A stretch of 43,847 nucleotides of DNA from a virus: IMG/VR virus record IMGVR_UViG_3300025122_000035, positions 1 through 43,847 of that record. The stretch is one strand, 5' to 3'. Shown here piece by piece: positions 21,726 through 29,644 of this stretch. A program made the translations under genes and the position numbers. The notes under the pieces were generated by a model that was given only the letters and a program-made list of their open reading frames with translations, was not told the DNA's origin and ran no database searches. The first letter of the stretch is position 1. Each line of letters opens with the position of its first letter.

Positions 21726-24206
21726 TCACCACGGTTCTACACCAGCGGTACCCGTGGCAACGACCACTTCGCTGTACGCGTTCGGCCTGACAACGTCCAT
21801 CGCCGACCGGCTCGACACGGAGCGCTTCGCCGTGTTGTCGGATGCGGTGAACTCTTCAGGGCTGACATACAGCGGCACGTATGGGGCGTACACCGCGCCA
21901 GTCTTCGACCAGGTCGGCGGCTTGTATCCCATCAGGAGCGTCGTCGCGTGGAACCACTCGGCCTCATAGACCGTAGTCGTCCCACCGTGGGTCCCGATCT
22001 TCGTCAGGCCGGTGCCAAACTTGACCTGATCCCCAACCACGATGCCACCGCTGTTCATGCCGAGCATAACCTCAACAGCAGTCGGGCCACCGACGATCCA
22101 GTCCGGACGCTCGTAGACCTTCTGCGAGACGAGCGAGCGGGCCTTGCTGATGAACGCGCCCATCCGGTTGTTCCACTCCTGGCCGTTGTAGTTCGAGCCA
22201 GCCGGGATCTCGGTGCCGTAGGAGACTGTTCCGCCAGTCTGGGCGGCGCGGATCATCTCCAGGAAGCCGAGATTGATCTCTCGGGCGATCTCGTCAGTCG
22301 CGGCCTGAATCAACTCCGCGTCGACATCCAGCCCGTGCAGGGCCTTCATGTCCTGGCGAAGATAGGTCGTGACGTGGTAGTAGATCGCCTTGTTGGTAAC
22401 CGTGATGTCCTGATTGCGCAGGTCGAGCGTGATCTGTGCCTTCGTGGCTGCTTCGGTGTGGTCGGCAAACGTGCTGTCGAACACAGTGCTGTCCGAGAGG
22501 TCAGCGTCCGCAGCCGTCTTGAAGTCCATGAAGTAAATCCGTCCGGTCGGCGCCTTCAGCGGCTGGACCGACGCAATCTCGAACGGGATGAGCTTCGGCC
22601 ACAACTGGCGAACCATCGGCAGAAGCGCGGGAAGCTGCGGCGCCAGGACCGACGTCTGCGTGGCGGCGTCCATGATGCCACGCTTGGTGGCGAAGTGGAA
22701 CGGGCGCTCGTCATGCGCCAGCATATTCTCCATCGCGACATCGAAGACGTTCTTCGGGTCATCCCACAGGCTGCGCCCGTTGGATGGGTAGCTGTCGACA
22801 AGCGCGCGATACACGCCTTCGATAGTATCCGGGCGATCGGTCATCTCGCCACTATCGCCGACGAGCCACTTGTCGGCATGGGACTTGGCTCTGGTGTGCG
22901 TCGTCGAAATCCCGATGCCGCTCGGGATCGACTGGGTCATCGCGCTCTCAAGGAACGGAGCGAAATCGACGAACACGGCTTCGACGGCAGCGTCATCATC
23001 GGCCAGGGCAAGAGCGTTCTGCATCGGGATCTTCATCTCGTCGCTGACTTCCACGCCTGCGAGACGCTCCTGCTTGGACCGCTCGAAGCGTTCGAGTGTG
23101 ATCGTGGCGGTCGTGGCACTGGTGGCTGCACCTGCTGCGGCATCGGCCACGGCGGGCGCGACCTTCTCAACCACCTGCCTGACGATGTCATCAACGTCGA
23201 CGCCTACGTCACCGGGGCCAGCGGCCTCGGCAACGGCCTTAGCGACAGCATCGGCGGCAACCTTGGCAGCGGCTTCGTCGACAGCAGCCTTCTCAGCAGC
23301 GGCCTTTTCATCAGCGATCTGCTTCTCTTCTGCGGCCTTCGCATCGGCGGCGGTCTTCTCGTCAGCAACGGTCTTCTCGTCAGCGACGCGCTTCTGCTCA
23401 GCGGAAACAGCCTCATCGGCGATCCGCTTCTCTTTGGCGACCTGCTCAGCAGTCTTAGCCATGACTGAATTGTCCTCTCCCGGTTTTTCCGCGTTATCAT
23501 TCGACACGCCATACGTTTTCGTCTTTGCTGCGCCGCGAAGCACTGCGTCGATGGTATCGAAGACGTAGTCCGTCACTACGTAGTGCAGGACCTCTGGATA
23601 CTCATCGTCATCTTTACCCTTCTTGTGAACAGGCTTCATGCGGCCATAGCCACGGATCGACCATTCGAGGCCTACTCCGGCCTTGAGAATCGCTGCTGCA
23701 TCCTTACCTGCTGCGGTAGGCACAGTGCGACATTCAACGTGCAGGTCATTTCCCTGCAACCCAAGCTCCTCATGTACAAAGCCAATGTCCTTGACGGACG
23801 GGCCTTCAAAGAAGCCGGGATGATCAACGAGCCCAACCAGGCCATTCTTGGGGATCAGCGTACTCTCAGCGAGCTTGATCGCCTTGAGCATCTCACTCCG
23901 GGGGTACAAGCGCTTGTTCTTGTTGACCTTGTCGACCTGAGCGACCACAGCCTTGACCCGAAGCTCTCCGGTCTCCTCATTCTCTTCGAGGATCTCGAAC
24001 GAGCAATCGAACGCGTCAAGTATCTGCTCGCGCCCGTCACTCGCCTTCGTGTCGTTCAGCTTCACCCTGATGGAATCCACCAGAGCCTCGACACCACCGC
24101 TGTCGCCCTCATCGACGATACTATCGGCCTTGTCGAGAATGTCCACGCACTGGTCGAACGTCGTGGCATCTCTTAGCTCGGCGACTAGCTGTTCAACAGT
24201 GTACAT
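21726..24206 (-). CDS. Prohead protease-scaffold-major capsid fusion (T4 gp21/gp23-like)
   Basis: 826 residues in one frame. Residues ~70-235 resemble the T4 gp21 procapsid protease: VNKNKRLYPRSEM, GLVGLVDHPGFFEG (His129), PSVKDIGFVHEELGLQ, and GLEWSIRGYGRM (Ser183). Residues ~249-330 are an Ala/Lys/Glu coiled coil with ADEK-type repeats, as in a scaffold. Residues ~380-826 are a gp23-type capsid: LPALLPMVRQLWPKLIPFEI, VQPLKAPTGRIYFMDFK, and YAPYVPLYVSPE. The fused protein could supply the shell, scaffold and protease in cis. An internal in-frame ATG at 23462 with its own GGGAGAGGA may give extra scaffold-capsid protein. A sigma70-like promoter precedes it. Confidence 0.88.
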   Translation of the reverse strand: MYTVEQLVAELRDATTFDQCVDILDKADSIVDEGDSGGVEALVDSIRVKLNDTKASDGREQILDAFDCSFEILEENEETGELRVKAVVAQVDKVNKNKRLYPRSEMLKAIKLAESTLIPKNGLVGLVDHPGFFEGPSVKDIGFVHEELGLQGNDLHVECRTVPTAAGKDAAAILKAGVGLEWSIRGYGRMKPVHKKGKDDDEYPEVLHYVVTDYVFDTIDAVLRGAAKTKTYGVSNDNAEKPGEDNSVMAKTAEQVAKEKRIADEAVSAEQKRVADEKTVADEKTAADAKAAEEKQIADEKAAAEKAAVDEAAAKVAADAVAKAVAEAAGPGDVGVDVDDIVRQVVEKVAPAVADAAAGAATSATTATITLERFERSKQERLAGVEVSDEMKIPMQNALALADDDAAVEAVFVDFAPFLESAMTQSIPSGIGISTTHTRAKSHADKWLVGDSGEMTDRPDTIEGVYRALVDSYPSNGRSLWDDPKNVFDVAMENMLAHDERPFHFATKRGIMDAATQTSVLAPQLPALLPMVRQLWPKLIPFEIASVQPLKAPTGRIYFMDFKTAADADLSDSTVFDSTFADHTEAATKAQITLDLRNQDITVTNKAIYYHVTTYLRQDMKALHGLDVDAELIQAATDEIAREINLGFLEMIRAAQTGGTVSYGTEIPAGSNYNGQEWNNRMGAFISKARSLVSQKVYERPDWIVGGPTAVEVMLGMNSGGIVVGDQVKFGTGLTKIGTHGGTTTVYEAEWFHATTLLMGYKPPTWSKTGAVYAPYVPLYVSPEEFTASDNTAKRSVSSRSAMDVVRPNAYSEVVVATGTAGVEPW
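23240..23430 (-). repeat. Degenerate tandem ADEK-type coding repeats in scaffold segment
   Basis: The capsid fusion contains short imperfect repeats of the type VADEK, TVADEK, TAADAK, AAEEK, QIADEK, AAAEK and AAVDE in a row. At DNA level this gives repeated GTCTTCTCGTCAGC-like units on the plus strand. The pattern predicts an amphipathic coiled coil and marks the scaffold-like linker. Confidence 0.7.
23462..23481 (-). promoter_or_regulatory. Internal ribosome site and in-frame ATG inside the capsid fusion
   Basis: Reading the minus strand, GGGAGAGGA is followed after ten bases by ATG at 23462 (residue Met249), in frame with the capsid. Translation would start at MAKTAEQVAKEKRI, just after the protease domain, and yield a 578-residue scaffold-capsid product. 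This resembles the nested Nu3-in-C arrangement of lambda. Confidence 0.55.
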
Positions 24207-24236
24207 GCCGCTCTCCCACGTAGTGGCGTTTGGCGA

Positions 24237-24266
24237 ACTCTACCACGACAGGGATATTTCGGTCAA
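24237..24266 (-). promoter_or_regulatory. Sigma70-like promoter for the capsid gene
   Basis: On the minus strand TTGACC (24266-24261) and TAGAGT (24242-24237) are separated by 18 bases. They lie about 31 bases upstream of the capsid ATG at 24206, with GGGAG just before that ATG. It would allow extra transcription of the most abundant structural protein. Confidence 0.55.
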
Positions 24267-24391
24267 GTACCCTTTGTGACATTCTTCACGCCAGATGGCC
24301 TGGGTTTCTCTACAGGGGAACCTGTGTTGATCGGCTTCACAGGCTTCGGATCGAGAACAGCCGTAGTCGTTGGCACTGATTTCGGAGGCAT
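24263..24391 (-). CDS. 42-residue Pro/Lys-rich mini-protein
   Basis: A short ORF beginning MPPKSVPTTTAVLDPKPVKP and ending PSGVKNVTKGT. The ATG has GAGGTGAG at close spacing and follows the ligase-like stop by ten bases. Low-complexity, basic and probably disordered; it could be a small head-associated peptide. The 65-residue longer frame start at 24460 is less likely. Confidence 0.45.
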   Translation of the reverse strand: MPPKSVPTTTAVLDPKPVKPINTGSPVEKPRPSGVKNVTKGT

Positions 24392-24401
24392 CTTACTCAC
24401 C

Positions 24402-25091
24402 TCATCCAGATGCAGCTTCGTAGACAAACCAGTACGGATTCCCGATGTTGATGCTCTCATCTATCCACCTCAGCACCCACTTGCCATCAGACAGGTCATC
24501 CAGATTATCCGGGGTCCTCACAACCTGATAATCAGGCACCTGAACACCGTCAGGGAACTGCAGACCATCGGTGATACGGCAACGCTCCCTGAATGGAAAC
24601 GCGTGAGCCTGCATACCATCATGGAACAGCAGATCGTGAACCCACAGCTTCACATCATCATAGATGCACATGAAGACGGACGACACTATGCCATCCTCTG
24701 CGTAAATGCCGTGCATCATGCTGACCACGTCAGATGGCACACGACTGATCTCTAGCCTGTTCCCGTTGTGATCGAACACAGATAGCGAACCATCATGCTT
24801 GTGCACCTGGTAAGACCTGCCCGAGATGAGGGGCTGTGCCATGACCGGGAACTTGTAGTTGCCGTGACTCCTCAAAGGGCCAACGCGACAATACTCCCCA
24901 GGCGTCACGACGTGGTCGTGGTCCATCTCGTCTACCTTGACATGCGCTATGCCCACATCGCCCATCAAACCCACAACCAAACTGTGGACGGCCCCGTCCT
25001 TGGCTTGATGGGCTAGCGCATGCGCCGCCGCTAAGGCATCATTCGTGATGTAAGGACGACCTGAGATTGCGCGCCGTTGCTTCCTCCGCAT
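24402..25091 (-). CDS. ATP-dependent DNA-ligase-like nucleotidyltransferase fold protein
   Basis: 229 residues from the ATG at 25091 (GGAG upstream). The segment YQVHKHDGSLSVFD gives KHDG at residues 98-101, matching motif I KxDG with the adenylated Lys. KLWVHDLLFHDG (about 148-159) matches the FDLLYLDG strand of ATP-dependent ligases, PFRERCRITDGL (166-177) the P.xERR helix, and DGKWVLRWIDESINIG (202-217) motif IV EGxVxK. The motif III Glu (usually DGE) and the motif V Lys pair are not evident, so activity is uncertain. The first ~85 residues are unassigned. It lies between portal and capsid genes and overlaps the portal stop by 61 bases, an unusual place for a ligase. Confidence 0.55.
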   Translation of the reverse strand: MRRKQRRAISGRPYITNDALAAAHALAHQAKDGAVHSLVVGLMGDVGIAHVKVDEMDHDHVVTPGEYCRVGPLRSHGNYKFPVMAQPLISGRSYQVHKHDGSLSVFDHNGNRLEISRVPSDVVSMMHGIYAEDGIVSSVFMCIYDDVKLWVHDLLFHDGMQAHAFPFRERCRITDGLQFPDGVQVPDYQVVRTPDNLDDLSDGKWVLRWIDESINIGNPYWFVYEAASG

Positions 25092-26557
25092 AGAAAGTGC
25101 TCCTTCGCATGCTGTGACCACAACTGGACCCCCTCCTCAGGGAGCCCTTCGGCGCCACCGGCAGCAAGCCACGTCTCGGCGTCCTTGCTACTCAACTTCA
25201 GCGCGCTCTTCGCGATCACGTCGTTCGGAATACCAAGCTCGGCCCACGTCTTCGCCACCGTGCCACGCAGCACATCAATCTTCACGGCGGACATCGCCTC
25301 AGAAGGGCTGATGCGGGGCTGGATGATTCGGTACTTAGACGTCATCGGATTGCGGCCGTTCAACAGAAGCTGCAGGTCGAAGATCCATCTGAGGGTGGTG
25401 ACATAGGCGATCTGCACATGGCGGCAGAGATACAGGTAGGACTCCCGCTCCTCGTCTGACGTCTTGTCGACGAACGCCTTCTGCCCGACCCTGAGATTGA
25501 GGTACGCGCTCGGAACACCGAGGGCGCAAATCAGGCGCCGCAGCGTGAGGTAGACGTCCTCCAGGTTCTCAAGGTATGGGTTGTCTGCCGGGACGTTGTC
25601 GACATCGCCATCCACCACCCGAGACCCGTCAGTCGTGTAATGCCTGGCAAGGTAGACGTCCGTATCGGCCGTGGCTGGCGCCTCACGGCGCGTCATCTTG
25701 AAGTTCGAGTCCGTCTCACTGTACGTGACAACCGTGTCGGCCGACATGTTGTCGCGGTACTCCTCGATCTTGTCCGCGACGTCCTGTGCATTGAGTCCGA
25801 TCGGGACCGGGATGTGATGCTTCCGCTGAGGGAACGCCCTGGTCATCCGAGCGATCGCCAGCCCATCCTCTTCCGCGCGCAGCCTCTTCGATGCGCTGAT
25901 CGCACACGACAGCATGGGAGTCGAGTAATCCCTCGCCTGCTTGCGACCGAACGAGAACCTGGCAATCTGATAGGGCCACCAGGCCGCTACCAGATTCCCA
26001 TAGTCGTTCACCTGATCCCACGCTGAGAAACCCGCTGCATCGCTGGCCATGGCAACCTTCGGATCTCCCTGCATCACGTTGCCCTTGTCATCCTTGTTGA
26101 TGCTGATCTGATACGCGTATGGAAACGGCTTCACGTTGACGATCCGCACGTCATCCTCATCGCCGGAGACAACAAGCTCAACTGGCATGTCGCCGTGCTT
26201 GAACATGTGCCTGACCCAGTCCCACGCGTTGCGCTGCAGACCAGCGTTATGCACGAGAGGGTTGATAAGATCAAGTTCGGGCTTCGGACCCTCCACCCGG
26301 AACCCGGTCTCATCTCCCTCGTCAAATTGAACGGCGGTCCTGGCGATGTGGTCCATCCCGCGAGCTATGATGGCCTCGTCATCGTCCATCGCCTCGATGT
26401 CATCCCACACGTTCTTCCGCGCGTAGAACCGCGTCCAAGGACTCTGGAACGGTCTTACCCGATTAGATCTCACCCCCTGAGACCCGCCGCCATCGTTGGG
26501 AGAGATGTCGCCCTTGATCGCGCTCCACACCCTACTGAGCATTCCAGGGTTAGCCAT
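25031..26557 (-). CDS. Portal protein (T4 gp20-like)
   Basis: 508 residues from the ATG at 26557. Placement directly after the large terminase and before the capsid fits a portal. The segment RMTRAFPQRKHHIPVPIGLN matches the conserved R..RAP.RR.FyvDvGnlp region of gp20-like portals, and FARK/W-rich N-terminal elements plus the Ala/Leu-rich C-terminal helices fit the clip-wing-crown layout. It forms the ring at one vertex through which DNA is packaged. The 3' end overlaps the next gene by 61 bases. A longer start to 26620 reads as a terminase shadow. Confidence 0.82.
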   Translation of the reverse strand: MANPGMLSRVWSAIKGDISPNDGGGSQGVRSNRVRPFQSPWTRFYARKNVWDDIEAMDDDEAIIARGMDHIARTAVQFDEGDETGFRVEGPKPELDLINPLVHNAGLQRNAWDWVRHMFKHGDMPVELVVSGDEDDVRIVNVKPFPYAYQISINKDDKGNVMQGDPKVAMASDAAGFSAWDQVNDYGNLVAAWWPYQIARFSFGRKQARDYSTPMLSCAISASKRLRAEEDGLAIARMTRAFPQRKHHIPVPIGLNAQDVADKIEEYRDNMSADTVVTYSETDSNFKMTRREAPATADTDVYLARHYTTDGSRVVDGDVDNVPADNPYLENLEDVYLTLRRLICALGVPSAYLNLRVGQKAFVDKTSDEERESYLYLCRHVQIAYVTTLRWIFDLQLLLNGRNPMTSKYRIIQPRISPSEAMSAVKIDVLRGTVAKTWAELGIPNDVIAKSALKLSSKDAETWLAAGGAEGLPEEGVQLWSQHAKEHFLCGGSNGAQSQVVLTSRMMP

Positions 26558-28109
26558 AGCTGACCATCTGCCTTCGCCTGGCACCGCCCACCGGCAGATC
26601 GCCAATGAGCGTGTGTACATCAGCCGCCGTACTGGCCAGCCACCAAGCCATGATGATGTCGGACGACGTGACAGCCCTACCGTACTTGTGCATCTCGTCC
26701 ACCCATGCGCAGATAGGACAGATGTCCCGATGCCCGACGTTGTCCCGATCGTGATCGCCCTTCATGGGTACGATCCACTTCGCCTGAGACATCTCTGCAT
26801 TCAGCCTAGGGAGCCCGGCATCCGGGCTCCACTTCTGCGAGCCGGTGAAGTGACCCTTCAGAGGAATCCCCTCGATGCCCTGATGAGATCCCAGCACCCT
26901 GACCAGGCTCATGAGAGCCACCTGATACGAGTTGTTCTCGACCAATATCACTTTCGGCGCGTGGGCCAGATACTGCTGAATGACAATCTCCGCAAGCTCC
27001 TCCGGGTCCCACTTCCCTCTGAGGATCTCCACCGGCATCCGCTGGCCTTCACCAATCATGGCCACAAACACGACGGAGTGAGATCCCGTCCTCTTCATAG
27101 ACCTGGCCGGATCAACCCCGATTACCTTGACCATGCCATCAAAGCCGAACTCCGGAACATCGCCCAACTCGTACAGGTCATTCATGCACTGGTTCACATA
27201 CGTCATGTTGAACACGGTGAACCTGACGTTACCACCCTTGAGAAGATACTGCTGCCCGAATCTGTCTCCAACCTGCCTGCGCTTCTTCTCAAGCTGCTTC
27301 AGCGGCCAGCGATCCTCCCACAACACAGGACCACACAACCTCCCGGCCGAGTCGATGTCGCAGGCTGGTTTTTTCCAGACGTAGTAGTCCTTCCTGTTGC
27401 TGTACTCGACGTAGATGTCCGGGGGGTCGAAACTCCAGAACGTGCCAATGAAGACAGCCTTGCCTTGCGGGTAGAGCAGGTTCATCCAGTCTTCTTCGAC
27501 CAGTCCCTTGATCTTAGGGATGAGAGAAGGCTGCATAATCGCGCTTCGAGCATCGATGATGTCATCGAACACCAGGATGTGAGCGCGCCCACCAGTACCA
27601 GACGACGTAACACCGACCGCCTCGATCGTGGCGTCCTGAAGACCATGAGACGCATCTCGCTCAACGAAGATCTTGTGCTTGGTCCACTCCTGCCCCGCCG
27701 CTGGCTTCACATGCGGAAAGACTTCGTGGTACCGCTTGTTATTCTGGATGTTGTCCTTGATGAACCTCAGCTTGTCTACAGCCAGATCGTCAGCGCCACA
27801 CACGTACTTGATCGTCGTGTTCGGGTCCTTCCCAATCCGGTACATGATCCAGCCAGCAATCGTGGTGCTTTTCGCCGACTGCCTGGGGCCGATGAGGACG
27901 ATCATCTCCTCTTCGCTCTCCAGGATGTCCCCCCACTCATGCTGATGCTGCGCGCACTTCCACTCCTCGCCCTCCTCATTAATCATGACGTACTCAAGGA
28001 ACGCGGCGAAATCGTCCCTCGCGTCCTGGATGTCCGCCTCTTTGAGCGCGGCCTCCATGTCCGCGAAGTCATCGGCGATATTCGCGCCAGCACCAGGTGC
28101 CTGAACCAT
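26550..28109 (-). CDS. terL: Terminase large subunit
   Basis: 519 residues. The ATPase domain has Walker A IGPRQSAKSTT (about residues 73-83) and Walker B HILVFDDIID (Asp182/Asp183). The C-terminal RNase H-like nuclease shows IGVDPARS (Asp333), VENNSY and SSDIIMAWW, the usual three acidic clusters. It packages and cuts phage DNA at the portal. It overlaps the portal start by 8 bases and follows a probable small-subunit gene by three bases. GGGGGCGTG lies before the ATG. Confidence 0.93.
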   Translation of the reverse strand: MVQAPGAGANIADDFADMEAALKEADIQDARDDFAAFLEYVMINEEGEEWKCAQHQHEWGDILESEEEMIVLIGPRQSAKSTTIAGWIMYRIGKDPNTTIKYVCGADDLAVDKLRFIKDNIQNNKRYHEVFPHVKPAAGQEWTKHKIFVERDASHGLQDATIEAVGVTSSGTGGRAHILVFDDIIDARSAIMQPSLIPKIKGLVEEDWMNLLYPQGKAVFIGTFWSFDPPDIYVEYSNRKDYYVWKKPACDIDSAGRLCGPVLWEDRWPLKQLEKKRRQVGDRFGQQYLLKGGNVRFTVFNMTYVNQCMNDLYELGDVPEFGFDGMVKVIGVDPARSMKRTGSHSVVFVAMIGEGQRMPVEILRGKWDPEELAEIVIQQYLAHAPKVILVENNSYQVALMSLVRVLGSHQGIEGIPLKGHFTGSQKWSPDAGLPRLNAEMSQAKWIVPMKGDHDRDNVGHRDICPICAWVDEMHKYGRAVTSSDIIMAWWLASTAADVHTLIGDLPVGGARRRQMVSYG

Positions 28110-28112
28110 CGA

Positions 28113-28643
28113 TCACGCCCCCGCCGCTTTGCGCATCAACTCCAAATGCTCTCTCATCTGAGCCTTGATCTCATCTCGCATCTCAGGGGGCGCATTCTGT
28201 ATAAGCTGAACGTACTGGTTCGACGATTCCTCCACCACCCCGAAGCTGGACGTGTCCTCAGCGATCTGCTTGTTGATCTTCAGAAGCGTCTCGGCGAGCT
28301 TGGCCGCGTGGTTCCATTTCCCGTTTGCGGAACATGCTTGGATGCCGTCGACCATGACCGACGCCGCTTCGGATAGCTCTCTCACCCGGAACGGCTTGTG
28401 GACTCTGGGGATCGTGGCAAAGATCTCATCCGGGTTCTCGGAGATGTACGCGATGACACGATCGTTGAGTTCGATTCTGCGCTGTTTGATGTCTCCGCAG
28501 GACACGTCGTCGTACCCTTCGCTCTCAAGCTCATCGGCGATAGCGATGTCACTCTTACCGGAAGAAAACAGGCAGACAAGCCGATCGTCGAACTCGGCGT
28601 AGTCGGTACCAACCAGATCCCCCTCGTACAAATCCATCGCCAT
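28113..28643 (-). CDS. Small terminase subunit candidate
   Basis: 176 residues, acidic and helical. The N-terminal region (FDDRLVCLFSSGKSDIAIAD and the next ~25 residues) has HTH-like spacing, and the rest forms predicted helices ending with EMRDEIKAQMREHLELMRKA. Position immediately before terL, GGAGG before the ATG and size all suit a DNA-recognition terminase subunit. No family signature is distinct enough to be sure. Confidence 0.6.
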   Translation of the reverse strand: MAMDLYEGDLVGTDYAEFDDRLVCLFSSGKSDIAIADELESEGYDDVSCGDIKQRRIELNDRVIAYISENPDEIFATIPRVHKPFRVRELSEAASVMVDGIQACSANGKWNHAAKLAETLLKINKQIAEDTSSFGVVEESSNQYVQLIQNAPPEMRDEIKAQMREHLELMRKAAGA

Positions 28644-28647
28644 GATA

Positions 28648-29043
28648 TCATCCTCCAGAACGACTTCCGATACCGGCCCTGACGCTTGTCACGACCTGGT
28701 GCATGTGATCGAAGCAGCCAGCGATGCTGGCGGGAGTGAGCGAACTTAACCCCTTGCAGTATCCGATAATCAGAGATCCGTTGTCAACTTCGGCCACTGG
28801 CACCACGCCCGCGACATCACACAATCTCAACAGATCCACCCAGAACATATCGTCCGGGGGAGACGGAGGCACCATGGACGGATCGTGGACCACAGCCGAC
28901 GTGCACCCTCGATCATCACTCGTGACCGTCATCATGGCATCGCCAGGCAGACCACTGACCAGAATAGAGCATCTAGCGCCTGGAACCTCGACGTATTCGT
29001 TTTCCACGCCCATGCGACCCAGCACTTCACTGATCGTCTTCAT
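28648..29043 (-). CDS. Hypothetical head-operon protein
   Basis: 131 residues of mixed strand and helix with no recognised motif. It starts with MKTISEVLGRMGVENEYVEV, has a GAGGAGG ribosome site and overlaps the upstream gene by 17 bases. It lies four bases before the small-terminase candidate and may be a head or packaging accessory protein. Confidence 0.65.
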   Translation of the reverse strand: MKTISEVLGRMGVENEYVEVPGARCSILVSGLPGDAMMTVTSDDRGCTSAVVHDPSMVPPSPPDDMFWVDLLRLCDVAGVVPVAEVDNGSLIIGYCKGLSSLTPASIAGCFDHMHQVVTSVRAGIGSRSGG

Positions 29044-29644
29044 CGGACGAGACCTCCTCTGTCAGCCTTCGCTTGATGTCGCCCATGCCAGCCAGCATCG
29101 CCGCGACAGACTCGTTCGCTTCGGCCATCATGGACCACCGCAGCGACACCTTATCAGGCTTCGCTCTCAACATCACCGCCATCTGGTCAAGGACCTGTTC
29201 CACATCCCTCGGGGACAGGCCCGACGCGAGGATCGCGCTGGAGATCTGGGCAGCCCGTGGGGGCTTCTTCGGGAACCACTTCTTCGGATCTATGAACTTG
29301 CAGATCTCGGACACGACGTCCCTGTGTATGAACGGCCGGTAGCCTCCGACCTTGAGCAGCTTGAGGTACTTCTTCGCCACGGACAGCGTCCTGGAAATCC
29401 CCGACGAGATCTCGACCTTGAACTCCTTCTTCCTTCTGTCCGTCGCCATGATGCGGATCGGAGAATCGCCCCTCGACAAAACCAGCATGGCGATCAGGAT
29501 CGCGGTCTGCTCCGCAGCGACAGATGCCATGAACGACTTGGCCACGCGATCGCACAACTCGTCTGACGACAAGTCTAGCAGACCGTCCGCGTCACACACG
29601 CTTAGCTGCTCGATCCACTTGACAATCTCTTGCTCGTGGCTCAA
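29027..29644 (-). CDS. Hypothetical basic helical protein
   Basis: 205 residues from TTG at 29644, which overlaps the preceding stop (TTGA) and has a GATGGGGGA ribosome site. It contains a basic middle section (ATDRRKKEFKVEIS, then KWFPKKPPRAAQISSAILAS) and C-terminal helices ending in an acidic EEVSSDEDDQ. It may bind DNA. No family recognised. The longer frame to 29701 would overlap the glycosyltransferase more deeply and is less likely. Confidence 0.62.
   Translation of the reverse strand: MSHEQEIVKWIEQLSVCDADGLLDLSSDELCDRVAKSFMASVAAEQTAILIAMLVLSRGDSPIRIMATDRRKKEFKVEISSGISRTLSVAKKYLKLLKVGGYRPFIHRDVVSEICKFIDPKKWFPKKPPRAAQISSAILASGLSPRDVEQVLDQMAVMLRAKPDKVSLRWSMMAEANESVAAMLAGMGDIKRRLTEEVSSDEDDQ

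Noticed and set aside
23002-23460. Repeat region as an insertion or microsatellite
   Set aside because: The repeats keep codon phase and encode a regular coiled coil, so they are part of the capsid fusion gene.
21948-23468. Plus-strand 506-codon frame opposite the capsid fusion
   Set aside because: Antisense shadow; Arg/Gly/Leu-rich, with a low-complexity end mirroring the coding repeats of the scaffold.
26496-28376. Plus-strand open frame of over 600 codons opposite terminase and portal
   Set aside because: Arg/His/Pro/Asp-Leu-rich antisense shadow of well-supported minus-strand genes, produced by GC-rich codon bias; no ribosome site or recognisable domain.
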